In this document: in pieces, positions 37,743 through 46,757 of the stretch
Numbering within the stretch: the first letter of the stretch is position 1
Layout: every line of letters starts with the position of its first letter
Assembly: GCF_020990385.1 (NCBI RefSeq)
Contig: NZ_CP087598.1
Location: 230,001-294,000, forward strand
DNA from: Paracoccus sp. MA
GTDB lineage: Bacteria; Pseudomonadota; Alphaproteobacteria; Rhodobacterales; Rhodobacteraceae
Direction: 5' to 3'
DNA length: 64,000 nucleotides
Program-made: the position numbers and the translations under genes
Notes under the pieces: model-generated
Databases searched by the model: none
What the model saw: the letters and a program-made list of their open reading frames with translations, nothing else
What the model was told of the DNA's origin: nothing

Positions 37743-39287
37743 TCAGACCCCCTGACGCTGCATCGCCGACACGAAGGCGGAATAATTGTCGAGCGCGCGT
37801 GCGGCGTATTGCCCGGCGAGCAGCGGCAGCGCGAGCAATGCGCCGCTCAGAAGGACCGGCAGGCAGGCAAGGTCCATCCCCGCCGCGCCAAGCGCGCAGC
37901 CCCAGATCATCGTCAGCCGCGCGCCGGCAAGACCGTCGCCGGGGGCAGGGCTGTCGCCGGCCGGTGACTTGGGGGTGACCCTGAAGGTCTGACGCAGCGG
38001 CATCAGGCCCCGAATGGTCGCGGTCGCGGCTGTCGGCAGCAGGAATATCCGGCTGCAAATCGCCGCAGGCAAGCTGGAGCGCGCGTGTTTTCGTCCAAAC
38101 CACAGGGGCAGCGCGGCCGAGAGCAGGACAAGGCACAGCGTCAGCAGCGTCGTGCCGTTTATCAGATCGGCAGGAACCGATATTCCGACGGCGCTGTAAA
38201 CAGTTGCCAGTGTCAGCGCGATCACGGCAGGCAGGGCAAAGTTGGCCCAGGCCGTCAACTGGGCCATGACAAGGACTTTGCGCGTCAGGTTTCTGGCCTT
38301 CGGCTTGGCTCTGCCGCTCCAGTGTTCGGCGATCCAGAGGGTCAGCGTCCGCATGTTTCCCGATGCCCAGCGATGGCGCTGATGGTGAAGGGCCTGCGAT
38401 GACAGCGGAAGCAGGCCATATCCGACGGTTTTATGGACGTAGGCACCCCGGTATCCGGCCTCGGCCAGCCGTAGCCCGAGTTCGGCGTCTTCCGTCGCCG
38501 TGCGCGAGGACCATCCGCCGACGGCCTCAAGCGCGGGCTTGCCGATCACGCTGAGCGTTCCGGTCAGCAGCATTGCTCCGGCATGATTGGCGGCACTGGC
38601 ATGTCGGTCGAAATAATCCGCCAGTTCGAGCGCGATTCCACCACCAGATTCTCCGGCACCGGCTTTTGGCATGCGATAGGCCTGCGGGAACTGGATGAAG
38701 TCCGCCTTGCGTGCGATCAGTTCCTTTTCTGCTGTCGACAGGAACCCGGGCACCACCTGATAATCGGCATCGACTGTGACGATATGGGTCGCATCCGGGC
38801 GCGTCTCGGCCAGCGCGATATTCAAGGCGCCTGCCTTTGCACCTTTGACACCCTCGCGATGCAGAAAGCGAAAGCCGGGATTGGCTGCACACCATTCGGC
38901 AACAGGTTGCCAAAGGGTCGGGTCCTCCGTGTTGTTGTCGATGACGATGATCTCATGTGCAGGAGCGCCGACCTGACGGCGAAGCGATTTCAGGGTTTCG
39001 ATGACTACCTCCGGCGGCTCATTATGTGTCGGCACATGAACCGAAAATATCGTCGGCCCTGTCATCTTCGCGATTTCCGACTGGCCCGGAGATTCAGAGG
39101 TTCCGCGCGCAAGAGCGCAAGCCAGGACATTGAGGACGTATAGAAGGCTTTGGGCGGCAAGAGCCGTTATTGCGAGCGCGAGCGGATACAGAATGAAAAC
39201 AATTACCAGAACCGCACTCACGGCAATCAACAGAACCCGCCTGACCGGCGGCATGGCGAGTTGCAAACCCGTGTCCCTGTAAACCAT
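37743..39287 (-). CDS. Membrane glycosyltransferase family 2 (cellulose-synthase-like)
   Basis: The 514-residue protein has two N-terminal membrane helices (about 15-65), a cytoplasmic GT2 domain with FSVHVPTHNEPPEVVIETL, TVDADYQVVPGFL, GWSSRTATEDAELGLRLAE and QRHRWASGNM (the QxxRW signature), then four or five C-terminal helices. The QxxRW motif marks processive synthases that extrude polysaccharide. It is the first gene of the operon and follows GGGAGTAAGGA. Confidence 0.87.
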   Translation of the reverse strand: MVYRDTGLQLAMPPVRRVLLIAVSAVLVIVFILYPLALAITALAAQSLLYVLNVLACALARGTSESPGQSEIAKMTGPTIFSVHVPTHNEPPEVVIETLKSLRRQVGAPAHEIIVIDNNTEDPTLWQPVAEWCAANPGFRFLHREGVKGAKAGALNIALAETRPDATHIVTVDADYQVVPGFLSTAEKELIARKADFIQFPQAYRMPKAGAGESGGGIALELADYFDRHASAANHAGAMLLTGTLSVIGKPALEAVGGWSSRTATEDAELGLRLAEAGYRGAYVHKTVGYGLLPLSSQALHHQRHRWASGNMRTLTLWIAEHWSGRAKPKARNLTRKVLVMAQLTAWANFALPAVIALTLATVYSAVGISVPADLINGTTLLTLCLVLLSAALPLWFGRKHARSSLPAAICSRIFLLPTAATATIRGLMPLRQTFRVTPKSPAGDSPAPGDGLAGARLTMIWGCALGAAGMDLACLPVLLSGALLALPLLAGQYAARALDNYSAFVSAMQRQGV

Positions 39288-39619
39288 TCCTTACTCCCAT
39301 ACACGGTGCGACCCCGTAAAAACGAGATCGAGATTCCTCGACGTTTTCTATGCTGATCGCAGAGAGGCATTGCCGCTCGGAGCTCCAAAATAACGCCCGG
39401 ATCGCCAATATCGTTCCGCGCGATCTATATCGGACCGGCAATGGCGGCGACCGCAGGGAACGGATGCCCATGACGACGCCCTGTCCGGTCACGGCGTGGC
39501 TGGCATGCGCACCGGTGGGCCGGGCGCGGGGAACGGGGCGGAGTGGCGCGACAGGGCGCCCCCCGGATCCGCAGCAGAGACCTGCCTCAACGGGATCAGT
39601 GACCGCCCCGCCCCCAAAT
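39288..39619. other. Intergenic region upstream of the glycosyltransferase operon
   Basis: The gap of about 330 bp lies between the operon start and the katE 3' end, both on the minus strand. It should hold the operon promoter. A frame on the plus strand (39350-39745) overlaps katE antisense and has no family signal. I recognise no promoter motif. Confidence 0.4.
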
Positions 39620-41668
39620 TCATGCCAGATCGCGCAGGCTCGGCTCGCGTTCCCAATAGCGTCGCTTTGCGCGCCCGGGCAGGCTGTCATTGGGGCCGAC
39701 ACCTTCGTCCGGCTTGATCCCGGCGCGGTCGAGCAGCGCCTTTGAGGCCTTGCAATGGCCGATCGCCTTCAGATGTGCCCAGGCATCCATGACAAAGCCC
39801 ACGGCGGCGGCCTCTTTCGTCAGCTTTTCAGCCTGCTGGGGCGCGAGCACCATCGCCACCGCATCGAACAGCACCGAGGGGCTGCCGGCAAGCTGCCCGT
39901 CTGCCTCCATCGTGCCACCCTTCAGCTTCAGCGGCCCGACCTTGGGCGCGACGGTGAACACCGTGCCGCCCTCGGCCTCGACCGCTTCGATCAGCGCGTC
40001 GATTTCGGCCTTGTCCGAGCCTTCCGCGAACAGCAGCCCGATCTTGCGGCCCTTGAGCGTTGCCGGCCAGTTTTTCTGGATCGACAGCGCATCCGAAGGC
40101 TCAAGGTCGATAGGCTCGCGGAAAGGACTGGCACGCTCGGGCAGGTCGATCCCCAGACCTGCGGCCACGCGCGCGCCCAGATCCTCGTCGATCACCCGCA
40201 GATGGCTGACCGTGCGCTTGCGGATATGGGCGAGGTTCACCTTGGACAGCTCGAACACAAAGGCCGAGGCGGTATGGGCCTGTTCATTTTCCGTAAGCGA
40301 TTTCCAGTACATCCGTGGCTGGCTGTAGTGGTCGCCGAAGGTTTCCGACCGGATGCGCAGCGACTCGCCCGTGACCTCGCGCGGCGCGGTGGCAAAGCCC
40401 TGCGCATCGGCACGGGGGCCGGGATCCTCGCCCGCGTTATCAAGGCTGTTCGGCTCGAAATTCGCGCGGCCCCTGGGCACGGTGGTCTGCATCATCCCGT
40501 CGCGCATCATGTTGGCATAGGGGCATTTCGGCGCGTTGATCGGGATCTGGTGGAAATTCGTCGTGCCCAACCGCGACTTCTGGGTGTCAAGATAGCTGAA
40601 CAGCCGCCCTTGCAGCAGCGGGTCATCGGTAAAGTCGATCCCCGGCACCACGTTCGAGGGCAGGAAGGCAGCCTGTTCCGTTTCGGCAAAGAAGTTGTCC
40701 GGGTTGCGGTTCAGCTGCATACGCCCGATCACCCGCAAGGGGACCACCTCTTCGGGGATGATCTTGGTCGGGTCCAGCACATCATAGGGCAGGCCGTCGG
40801 CCAGTTTCTGGTCGAAAACCTGCACCGCCAGATCCCATTCGGGATAGTCGCCCGCCGCAATCGCCTCGAACAGGTCCTTGCGGTGGAAATCGTTGTCGGC
40901 CCATTGCAGCTTGGCGCTTTCGTCCCAGACCAGCGATTGCACCCCCAGCACCGGCTTCCAGTGGAACTTGACGAAGCTGGCGGCGCCTTTGGCATTCACG
41001 AACTTGAAGGTGTGGACGCCGAAACCCTCCATCATCCGCAGGCTGCGCGGGATCGCCCGGTCCGACATCGCCCAGATGACGGTATGCAGGCTTTCCGGCA
41101 TCAGCGAGACGAAATCCCAGAACGTGTCATGCGCCGAGGCCGCCTGAGGATAGCCACGGTCGGCCTCCATCTTGACCGAATGCACGAGGTCGGGGAATTT
41201 GATCGCGTCCTGGATGAAGAATACCGGGATATTGTTGCCGACCAGATCCCAGTTTCCTTCGTCGGTATAGAACTTCACCGCAAATCCGCGCACATCGCGC
41301 GGCGTGTCGACCGAACCGGCGCCGCCCGCCACGGTCGAGAGCCTGGCAAAAACCGGCGTCTCCTTGCCCTTTTGCGCAAACAGGCTGGCGCGGGTCAACT
41401 CGGGGATGGGATCGGTGCAGGTGAACACCCCATGCGCAGCCGATCCGCGGGCATGGACGATCCGCTCGGGGATGCGTTCATGATCGAAGTGGAAAATCTT
41501 TTCGCGCAGCAAGAAGTCTTCCAGAAGCGTCGGGCCGCGCATTCCGGCGCGCAGCGAATTCTGGTTGTCGGAAAAGGGAATGCCGTGATTGGTGGTCAGA
41601 ACCGCACCGCCGCGCTGCTGCGTTTCGCCGCCGTTTCCGGTGGTGGTCTCGGGAGTTTTGGTTGTCAT
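39620..41668 (-). CDS. katE: KatE-type large-subunit catalase (hydroperoxidase II)
   Basis: This 682-residue clade-2 catalase breaks down H2O2. The core (about 30-500) contains [22 protein letters not shown] with the catalytic His, [15 protein letters not shown], and the haem Tyr in [13 protein letters not shown]. The last about 150 residues ([22 protein letters not shown] onward) form the flavodoxin/DJ-1-like domain seen only in large catalases. In alphaproteobacteria such catalases usually belong to the general stress regulon, which fits its neighbours. GGCAGGA precedes the start. Confidence 0.95.
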   Translation of the reverse strand: MTTKTPETTTGNGGETQQRGGAVLTTNHGIPFSDNQNSLRAGMRGPTLLEDFLLREKIFHFDHERIPERIVHARGSAAHGVFTCTDPIPELTRASLFAQKGKETPVFARLSTVAGGAGSVDTPRDVRGFAVKFYTDEGNWDLVGNNIPVFFIQDAIKFPDLVHSVKMEADRGYPQAASAHDTFWDFVSLMPESLHTVIWAMSDRAIPRSLRMMEGFGVHTFKFVNAKGAASFVKFHWKPVLGVQSLVWDESAKLQWADNDFHRKDLFEAIAAGDYPEWDLAVQVFDQKLADGLPYDVLDPTKIIPEEVVPLRVIGRMQLNRNPDNFFAETEQAAFLPSNVVPGIDFTDDPLLQGRLFSYLDTQKSRLGTTNFHQIPINAPKCPYANMMRDGMMQTTVPRGRANFEPNSLDNAGEDPGPRADAQGFATAPREVTGESLRIRSETFGDHYSQPRMYWKSLTENEQAHTASAFVFELSKVNLAHIRKRTVSHLRVIDEDLGARVAAGLGIDLPERASPFREPIDLEPSDALSIQKNWPATLKGRKIGLLFAEGSDKAEIDALIEAVEAEGGTVFTVAPKVGPLKLKGGTMEADGQLAGSPSVLFDAVAMVLAPQQAEKLTKEAAAVGFVMDAWAHLKAIGHCKASKALLDRAGIKPDEGVGPNDSLPGRAKRRYWEREPSLRDLA

Positions 41669-41792
41669 CTGTCCTGCCTTTCAAAGGTGGGAAGCGGATG
41701 GCGCCGGGCGTGGAATCTCCAGGCGTGACGCCGGTTCCTTCGATCGGCCAGGACACGTCCATGGATGCGTCCCGGCCCTTCATGCCGTGCGT

Positions 41793-42857
41793 TTATGAGC
41801 GGTAGCTGAACCCGCCCCAGATCCGGCCCTCGTCACGATGGCGTCCGCCGCGCACCGCACCCGAAACCGCCGCGGCGCCAGCGATCAAGGCTGCGGCAGT
41901 CAGCAAGAAAGCCGTCAGGATCCCGCTTTTGCGGGCCGTTTCGGCTGTGGCGATGGCTGCGTCTTCGGCTTCTTGTGCCAGGCGTTCTGCCTCGGCTTTC
42001 GCTTCGGCGGCTGCGGTCTCGGCCTTGGCGCGGGCGTCCTGAACGGCTGAAACCGCCTGATCCACACGGGTTTCGACCTCGGCTTCGCTTTGGCCGGTGC
42101 GGCGCGCGACTGCCGCAACAAGGAAGTCGCGGTCCTCCTGCGCGATTTCGCCCGTGCGCAGAATGTTGCCAAGCACCACGCCGCTTTGGCGCGCGAGTTC
42201 GGCGTCGTCCATGGAGGGCGTGCCGGGCGAGGTGGTGCCGTCCGCCTGCTGCACGCCCTGGCGCATGGCATCGACCTCGGGACGCATCAAGGTGCTGTTG
42301 ATATAGTCCATCAGCCCTTCGTCGGCATCCTTGGGGATTGCGGCGCCCACGGCCTGCGCCACGCCCTGGACCGTGCTGCCCGCAGCGGCGCCAACTCCCT
42401 GGACCACGCCGCCTACGGCCGATCCGGCTGCCGTTGCGGCCGTGCCGACGGCAGAGGCCGTGCCGCTGATCGCGCCCGCCGCCATCCAGGCAGTCACCAG
42501 AATACCAAGACCCCAGACGACCAGGCCGTTGATGCCATCGCGTGCCGTCACCTCGTCGGTCGAGGAGTCATCCTCACGCCGCCGCATCCGACCGGCAATA
42601 TAGCCGCCGGCCCAATAACTTGCCGCAAGTGAAATGACCAACCACAGTGCCGTGACGATAATCCAGAGGTTGAATGATCCTTCTCCCGGCTCGGCGGAAA
42701 TCGTTGAAAGGCCAAGGGCTGCCCCGAATGCGGTAAACAGACCGCCGATGGCAGCTGCCACAATTGCGCCGCCAAGTATGGCGGCCCAGTCGATATAGGC
42801 GCCACCGGTCTCGCGGCGCGGTGCAGATGCGGCAGTCATGGTTTCCGTACGTTCCAT
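41793..42857 (-). CDS. PhnA-like membrane protein of unknown function
   Basis: The 354-residue protein has two N-terminal membrane segments (WAAILGGAIVAAAIGGLFTAFG; LWIIVTALWLVISLAASYWAGGYIAGRM), a third near residue 115, a Gly/Ala-rich stretch and a long Ala/Glu coiled-coil (about 255-315) before a C-terminal membrane helix. It resembles alphaproteobacterial proteins labelled PhnA-like, which have no known activity. It lies 12 bp after the tiny ORF at 42870, behind GAGGAGG, and is probably expressed from the stress promoter at 43034-43060. Confidence 0.75.
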   Translation of the reverse strand: MERTETMTAASAPRRETGGAYIDWAAILGGAIVAAAIGGLFTAFGAALGLSTISAEPGEGSFNLWIIVTALWLVISLAASYWAGGYIAGRMRRREDDSSTDEVTARDGINGLVVWGLGILVTAWMAAGAISGTASAVGTAATAAGSAVGGVVQGVGAAAGSTVQGVAQAVGAAIPKDADEGLMDYINSTLMRPEVDAMRQGVQQADGTTSPGTPSMDDAELARQSGVVLGNILRTGEIAQEDRDFLVAAVARRTGQSEAEVETRVDQAVSAVQDARAKAETAAAEAKAEAERLAQEAEDAAIATAETARKSGILTAFLLTAAALIAGAAAVSGAVRGGRHRDEGRIWGGFSYRS

Positions 42858-42869
42858 CTGTTTTCCTCC

Positions 42870-42944
42870 TCAGCGCAGACCAAAAAATGACAATATGGCA
42901 AGAACCACGACCACAAGGCCGACCAGATAGATGATGCTGTGCAT
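42870..42944 (-). CDS. 24-residue membrane peptide (small ORF)
   Basis: The frame encodes MHSIIYLVGLVVVVLAILSF plus FGLR, a single hydrophobic helix with a positive end. A strong GGGAGGG site lies 9 bp before the ATG. The same transcript continues into the PhnA-like gene, and a well-formed stress promoter lies about 90 bp upstream. It is too short for routine gene calling. Similar micro-proteins, to my knowledge, occur in related bacteria, but their function is unknown. Confidence 0.7.
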   Translation of the reverse strand: MHSIIYLVGLVVVVLAILSFFGLR

Positions 42945-43033
42945 GAAGAACGTCCCTCCCGAAAGCGCCTGATCAGGTGACTAAAGGAAACACCAGAGAT
43001 GCGGCGGGGGCGTCATGTGCCGCACCGACAGGG

Positions 43034-43060
43034 GAACGCAAAAACATCTGTGACGGTTCC
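43034..43060 (-). promoter_or_regulatory. EcfG (general stress sigma factor) type promoter
   Basis: On the minus strand GGAAC is followed, after 17 bp, by CGTTC. This fits the alphaproteobacterial EcfG/SigT consensus GGAAC-N16/17-CGTT. It points toward the micro-peptide (start 42944) and the PhnA-like gene, with a leader of roughly 80 bp. Confidence 0.72.
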
Positions 43061-43410
43061 ATGTCGTGCTTGGGTGTTATGTCCATTAAGAGCCGGTTCG
43101 AAGCTACGTTACCCAAGACTGAGTATCGCATTCAGCTGATGCACCAGGTTTTGATATCTCGCAGCGCGGGAAGTTCCCTTGCGGATGCGCTCCCTCCCAT
43201 TCGGAAATATCTTCCGGGCGTCGGTCTTTATATGCAATAAAACAATATCAGTGTCTTGTCGTATGTGGGTATTGCTGTTTTCAGATTGGCGTTCTGCCTT
43301 TCAGGAGTGGTGCCGGCATCGCTTGCAAACCCGGTCATGGCCCAGCCCTTGACGTGGCTGCCCGGGCTATGCTCTCTGTTTAAGAAAATGCGCTGCGATG
43401 TTCTTTCCCG
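43061..43410. other. Intergenic region between stress promoter and udgX
   Basis: The 350 bp hold no convincing gene. Frames on the plus strand (42977-43240 and 43256-44035) lack family signals, and the second is antisense to udgX. I see no strong terminator for udgX. Confidence 0.4.
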
Positions 43411-44838
43411 TCATATGGCGGGCGCAAAAGAGGCAGCACTCGCGAGGTCCCCTGCCAGTTCGCGCCGCAACTGCATTGCCGCTTCGCTCTTTTGCCGCAA
43501 TATGGCCGAAGGGTGCCAGGTGATCAGCACCGGGCCGCCATGCAGTCCGGTTTCGATCCGGCCGCGCCGTGGGGTGAGAGGTGCCGCATTGCCGGTCAGG
43601 GCGAATGCCGCTGAGGCGCCGAACGCGACCACCAGCTCCGGGCGGATGAAGGACAGCTCCAGTCTTAACCACCAGCGACAATGCAGGATTTCCTGCCGGT
43701 CGGGGTTCTGGTGCAGGCGTTTCTTGCCGCGTGGCGTAAACTTGAAATGCTTAACCGCATTGGTCAGCCACACCTCGTGCGGGTTGATGCCTGCATCCGA
43801 CATGACCTCGCGTAGCAGCAGACCTGCCGGGCCGACAAAGGGCCGTCCCTCCAGATCCTCGCGGTCGCCCGGCTGTTCCCCGACCAGCATCAGGCGGGCC
43901 GAGGGAGCACCTTCGCCCCAGACGGTTTGGGTCGCCGCCTCGCACAACTGGCAGCGCCGGCATTGCAGCGCCGCTTTGCCGGCGGCATCAAGGCTGTCGG
44001 GCAGATCGGCAGGGACGGGCATCGCCGCCCGATAGCGGGTGGACACCGGCAAAGCGCCGGGGCGCGGGGTGCCAGCTGCCGCCGCGTGCATCCGTGCCAC
44101 CCTCGCTTCGGCGTCTTTCAGCATATCTGGGATCAGCCGGGTCTCGGGCAGGTTCTTCCAGTATTTCTTTGGCATTTCGGCGCGCATGGCAGCCAGCTTG
44201 ACCCGCGCCGGGTTGAAGATATTGGCATAATAGGTGGCCCAAAGCTCTTGGGACGCATCCTTGGGCAGATCGGGGCGTATGCTGCCCGGATGAAAGCTTA
44301 ACTTGCCTGCCTCGTAGCGGGCGGTCAGGCGCGGCGAGGCAATGATCCAGTCCATATCGGCGAAACGCTTGACAAAGAAGGCGCTTCCCGGCTCCAGCGT
44401 GTCATGTTCGGGCTCGAACCAGGCGGCGAAGCGCCGGCGGGATGTCCGGGGCAATTCGCGAAAACGCACGAAGGCGTGCATCTTGTGAATATCGCGACCG
44501 ACGGATTTTGCCATCAGGTTCAGTCGTCGGCCCAGCGGATCGGCCTGGCTCAGCGGATCGCCCTGCTGCCGGTCGATGCGCCACAGCGCCTGATAAAGCA
44601 GCCCCAGACGTTCGGGTGCGGAATGCCAGATCACCGAGCCTGCCAGCCGCAGGAAGGCCGGAGGCACCCGTGCCTGATGCGGGCCGGCCTGATCTGGCAG
44701 GGGGGCCGCTTCGAACAGGCCGAAAGTGTCGCTCCAGTCGATGTCTTCGGGGGCGATGCGATGGCTGATGGCGATGCGGGCCGCACTGCGCCATGCCTCG
44801 AACAGGCCCCTTTCGGGCAGGCGGACGCGATGGATCAC
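43411..44838 (-). CDS. udgX: UdgX-family uracil-DNA glycosylase with N-terminal DUF4130
   Basis: The protein (475 residues) joins a DUF4130 domain (about 1-260) to a family-4-like UDG domain (about 280-475). The UDG part shows CRRCQLCEAATQTVWGEG for the FeS cluster, GEQPGDREDLEGRPFVGPAG, and the UdgX R-loop KFTPRGKKRLHQNP, whose His is the residue that forms a covalent DNA link in UdgX. The end has ITWHPSAILR. UdgX excises uracil and stays bound to the site. It overlaps the radical SAM gene by ATGA; both lie behind a LexA box. Confidence 0.9.
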   Translation of the reverse strand: MIHRVRLPERGLFEAWRSAARIAISHRIAPEDIDWSDTFGLFEAAPLPDQAGPHQARVPPAFLRLAGSVIWHSAPERLGLLYQALWRIDRQQGDPLSQADPLGRRLNLMAKSVGRDIHKMHAFVRFRELPRTSRRRFAAWFEPEHDTLEPGSAFFVKRFADMDWIIASPRLTARYEAGKLSFHPGSIRPDLPKDASQELWATYYANIFNPARVKLAAMRAEMPKKYWKNLPETRLIPDMLKDAEARVARMHAAAAGTPRPGALPVSTRYRAAMPVPADLPDSLDAAGKAALQCRRCQLCEAATQTVWGEGAPSARLMLVGEQPGDREDLEGRPFVGPAGLLLREVMSDAGINPHEVWLTNAVKHFKFTPRGKKRLHQNPDRQEILHCRWWLRLELSFIRPELVVAFGASAAFALTGNAAPLTPRRGRIETGLHGGPVLITWHPSAILRQKSEAAMQLRRELAGDLASAASFAPAI

Positions 44839-46064
44839 AGCAGGGAAAGCTGTTGCGGGGGCGGTGCGAAGCGTGCCCGCAGGTCGGGGCTGTCAGTCAG
44901 CCCACTGGGGGTCCAGCCCGGCAGTGTGATGAAGGGCCGCGCCTTTTTCATCAGGGCGCCCATCCGGGTCAGGTCTTCGTATCGCAGGCCGTGCGCGCGG
45001 CGGGCTACAAGGATGCGGTCCACCGTGCGCGTGCCAAAGCCGGGCACGCGCAACAGCATTTCCCGCGTCGCCCGGTTCACATCCAGCGGGAAGAGCCCGC
45101 GATGTTGCAAGGCCCAGGCCGGCTTCGGGTCGATCTCCAGATCAAGATGACCGGCCTTCGTGCCGGTGGCGATTTCCTCGGCGCTGAAGCCGTAAAAGCG
45201 CAGCAGCCAGTCCGCCTGATAGAGCCGGTGCTCACGCAGCAAGGGCGGCTGAATCAGCGGCAGTGCCTTCGAGGCATCCGGAATGGGCGAAAAGGCTGAA
45301 TAATAGACCCTTCGCAGCCGATAGCCGCTGTAGAGCCGGGTCGAGGCTTTCAGGATTGTCACGTCATCGGTGCCATCCGCGCCAATAATCATCTGCGTGC
45401 TTTGCCCGGCCGGGGCAAAGCGCGGCGGACGCTTTCCGCCATGGCTGCGGTCTTTCGCGGCCTCGCCCTCAAGCCGCACCTGCGCCATGGCGGAACGGAT
45501 CGTTTCGGGTCGCTTTTCGGGGGCGAAGCGGCGCAGGCTGGAATCTTGCGGCAATTCGACGTTGATCGAAAGACGGTCGGCGTAAAGCGCCGCCTCGCGG
45601 ATCAGGTCGGGCGATGCGTCGGGAATGGTCTTCAAGTGGATATAGCCCCTGAAGCCGTGATCCTGACGCAAGGTGCGGGCAATGCGCGCCATATCCGCCA
45701 TGGTCTGATCGGGCGAACGGATGATGCCCGAGGACAGAAACAGCCCTTCGATATAGTTGCGCCGATAGAACTCCAGCGTCAGTGTGACGACCTCTTCGAC
45801 CGAGAAGCGGGCACGCTCGACACTCGAGGAGACCCGGTTGATGCAATAGGCGCAGTCAAAGATGCAGAAGTTGGTCATCAGGATCTTGAGCAGGCTGATA
45901 CAGCGCCCGTCGGGCGTATAGGCGTGGCAGATGCCGCTGCCACCGGACGAGCCGATGCCGCCTTTGCGTGCATCGCGCCTTTCTCCGCCTGACGAGGCGC
46001 ATGAGGCGTCGTATTTCGCGGCGTCTGAAAGGATTGCCAGCTTGTCCTGAAGAGTCCGTGCCAT
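44835..46064 (-). CDS. UdgX-linked radical SAM protein (putative DNA modification/repair)
   Basis: The 409-residue protein has the radical SAM cluster CIFDCAYC (Cys67, Cys71, Cys74; CxxxCxxC). Downstream are IEGLFLSSGI and IHLKTIPDA strands of the TIM-like barrel. A helix-hairpin-helix DNA-binding motif lies near the C-terminus (DVNRATREMLLRVPGFGTRTVDRIL). This family is known for sitting next to UdgX; its reaction is not established. The first gene of the pair, it starts 15 bp after a perfect LexA box. Confidence 0.88.
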   Translation of the reverse strand: MARTLQDKLAILSDAAKYDASCASSGGERRDARKGGIGSSGGSGICHAYTPDGRCISLLKILMTNFCIFDCAYCINRVSSSVERARFSVEEVVTLTLEFYRRNYIEGLFLSSGIIRSPDQTMADMARIARTLRQDHGFRGYIHLKTIPDASPDLIREAALYADRLSINVELPQDSSLRRFAPEKRPETIRSAMAQVRLEGEAAKDRSHGGKRPPRFAPAGQSTQMIIGADGTDDVTILKASTRLYSGYRLRRVYYSAFSPIPDASKALPLIQPPLLREHRLYQADWLLRFYGFSAEEIATGTKAGHLDLEIDPKPAWALQHRGLFPLDVNRATREMLLRVPGFGTRTVDRILVARRAHGLRYEDLTRMGALMKKARPFITLPGWTPSGLTDSPDLRARFAPPPQQLSLL

Positions 46065-46079
46065 GCTGGCACGATAGTT

Positions 46080-46094
46080 GTTCTTGTTATGTTC
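46080..46094 (-). promoter_or_regulatory. LexA (SOS) box upstream of the radical SAM-udgX operon
   Basis: The minus strand reads GAAC-ATAACAA-GAAC, a perfect GAAC-N7-GAAC alphaproteobacterial LexA operator. It lies 15 bp before the first start codon, where bound LexA would block transcription until DNA damage. Confidence 0.8.
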
Positions 46095-46227
46095 TTCAAT
46101 TGGCGTGATGGAAGTTAACTGAGACGTGAATACCGGTTTCTAACATGACTGCCTCCCACTGCCTTTCGTGCGGCGGTATAGGATGGCAGCGCCTCTCCTT
46201 GAAGGGAACCCGCAAGCTGTCAGAACT

Positions 46228-46725
46228 GTTCGCGCCTTCGAGGCCGCGCCGATGGATTATGTCCGCAAGCTGTTCGACACCAACACCTTCGGCACCATGG
46301 TCATGGTGCAGGCGGTGATCCCCCAGATGCGGGCGCGGCGGTCGGGCGTGGTCGTCAACGTCACCTCCAGCGTGACGCTGGCACCGATGCCGCTTGCCGC
46401 TGCCTATACCGCCAGCAAGCAGGCGATAGAGGGCTTTACCGGATCGTTGGCGCATGAGCTTGCGGCCTTCGGTGTGCGGGCAAAGCTGGTCGAACCGGGC
46501 TATGCCCCGACCACGCGGTTTTCACAGAACATCGACTTTGCCATTGAGGACATGATCCCCGAAGCCTATGCCGATTTCGCTGCGCCGATCTTTGCCGCCT
46601 TCGCCAGCCCGGCCCTGACCACCAGGGAAACCGACGTGGCCGAGGCGGTGTTCCTGGCGGCGAATGACACTTCCGACCGGCTGCGCTATCCGGCCGGACC
46701 CGATGCGGTGGCGCTGGCGGCCTGA
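46228..46725 (+). pseudogene. Short-chain dehydrogenase/reductase lacking its N-terminus
   Basis: The frame contains the SDR core from APMDYVRKLFDTNTFGTMVM, through NVTSSVTLAPMPLAAAYTASKQAIEGF (Ser and Tyr-x3-Lys) to the C-terminus. The TGxxxGIG nucleotide-binding half that should precede it (about 75 residues) is gone; upstream sequence is unrelated. It is a relic left by a rearrangement near the udgX operon promoter. Confidence 0.75.
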
Positions 46726-46757
46726 CCCATTGTCGGCGGGGGGAAGGACCGCCAGGT

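Noticed and set aside
39755..41728. A 657-residue open frame on the plus strand
   Set aside because: It is the antisense shadow of katE, caused by high GC content, and has no protein motifs.
41669..41792. EcfG promoter directly before katE
   Set aside because: GGAAC is present on the minus strand but the -10 reads GATTCC rather than CGTT; the match is not good enough.
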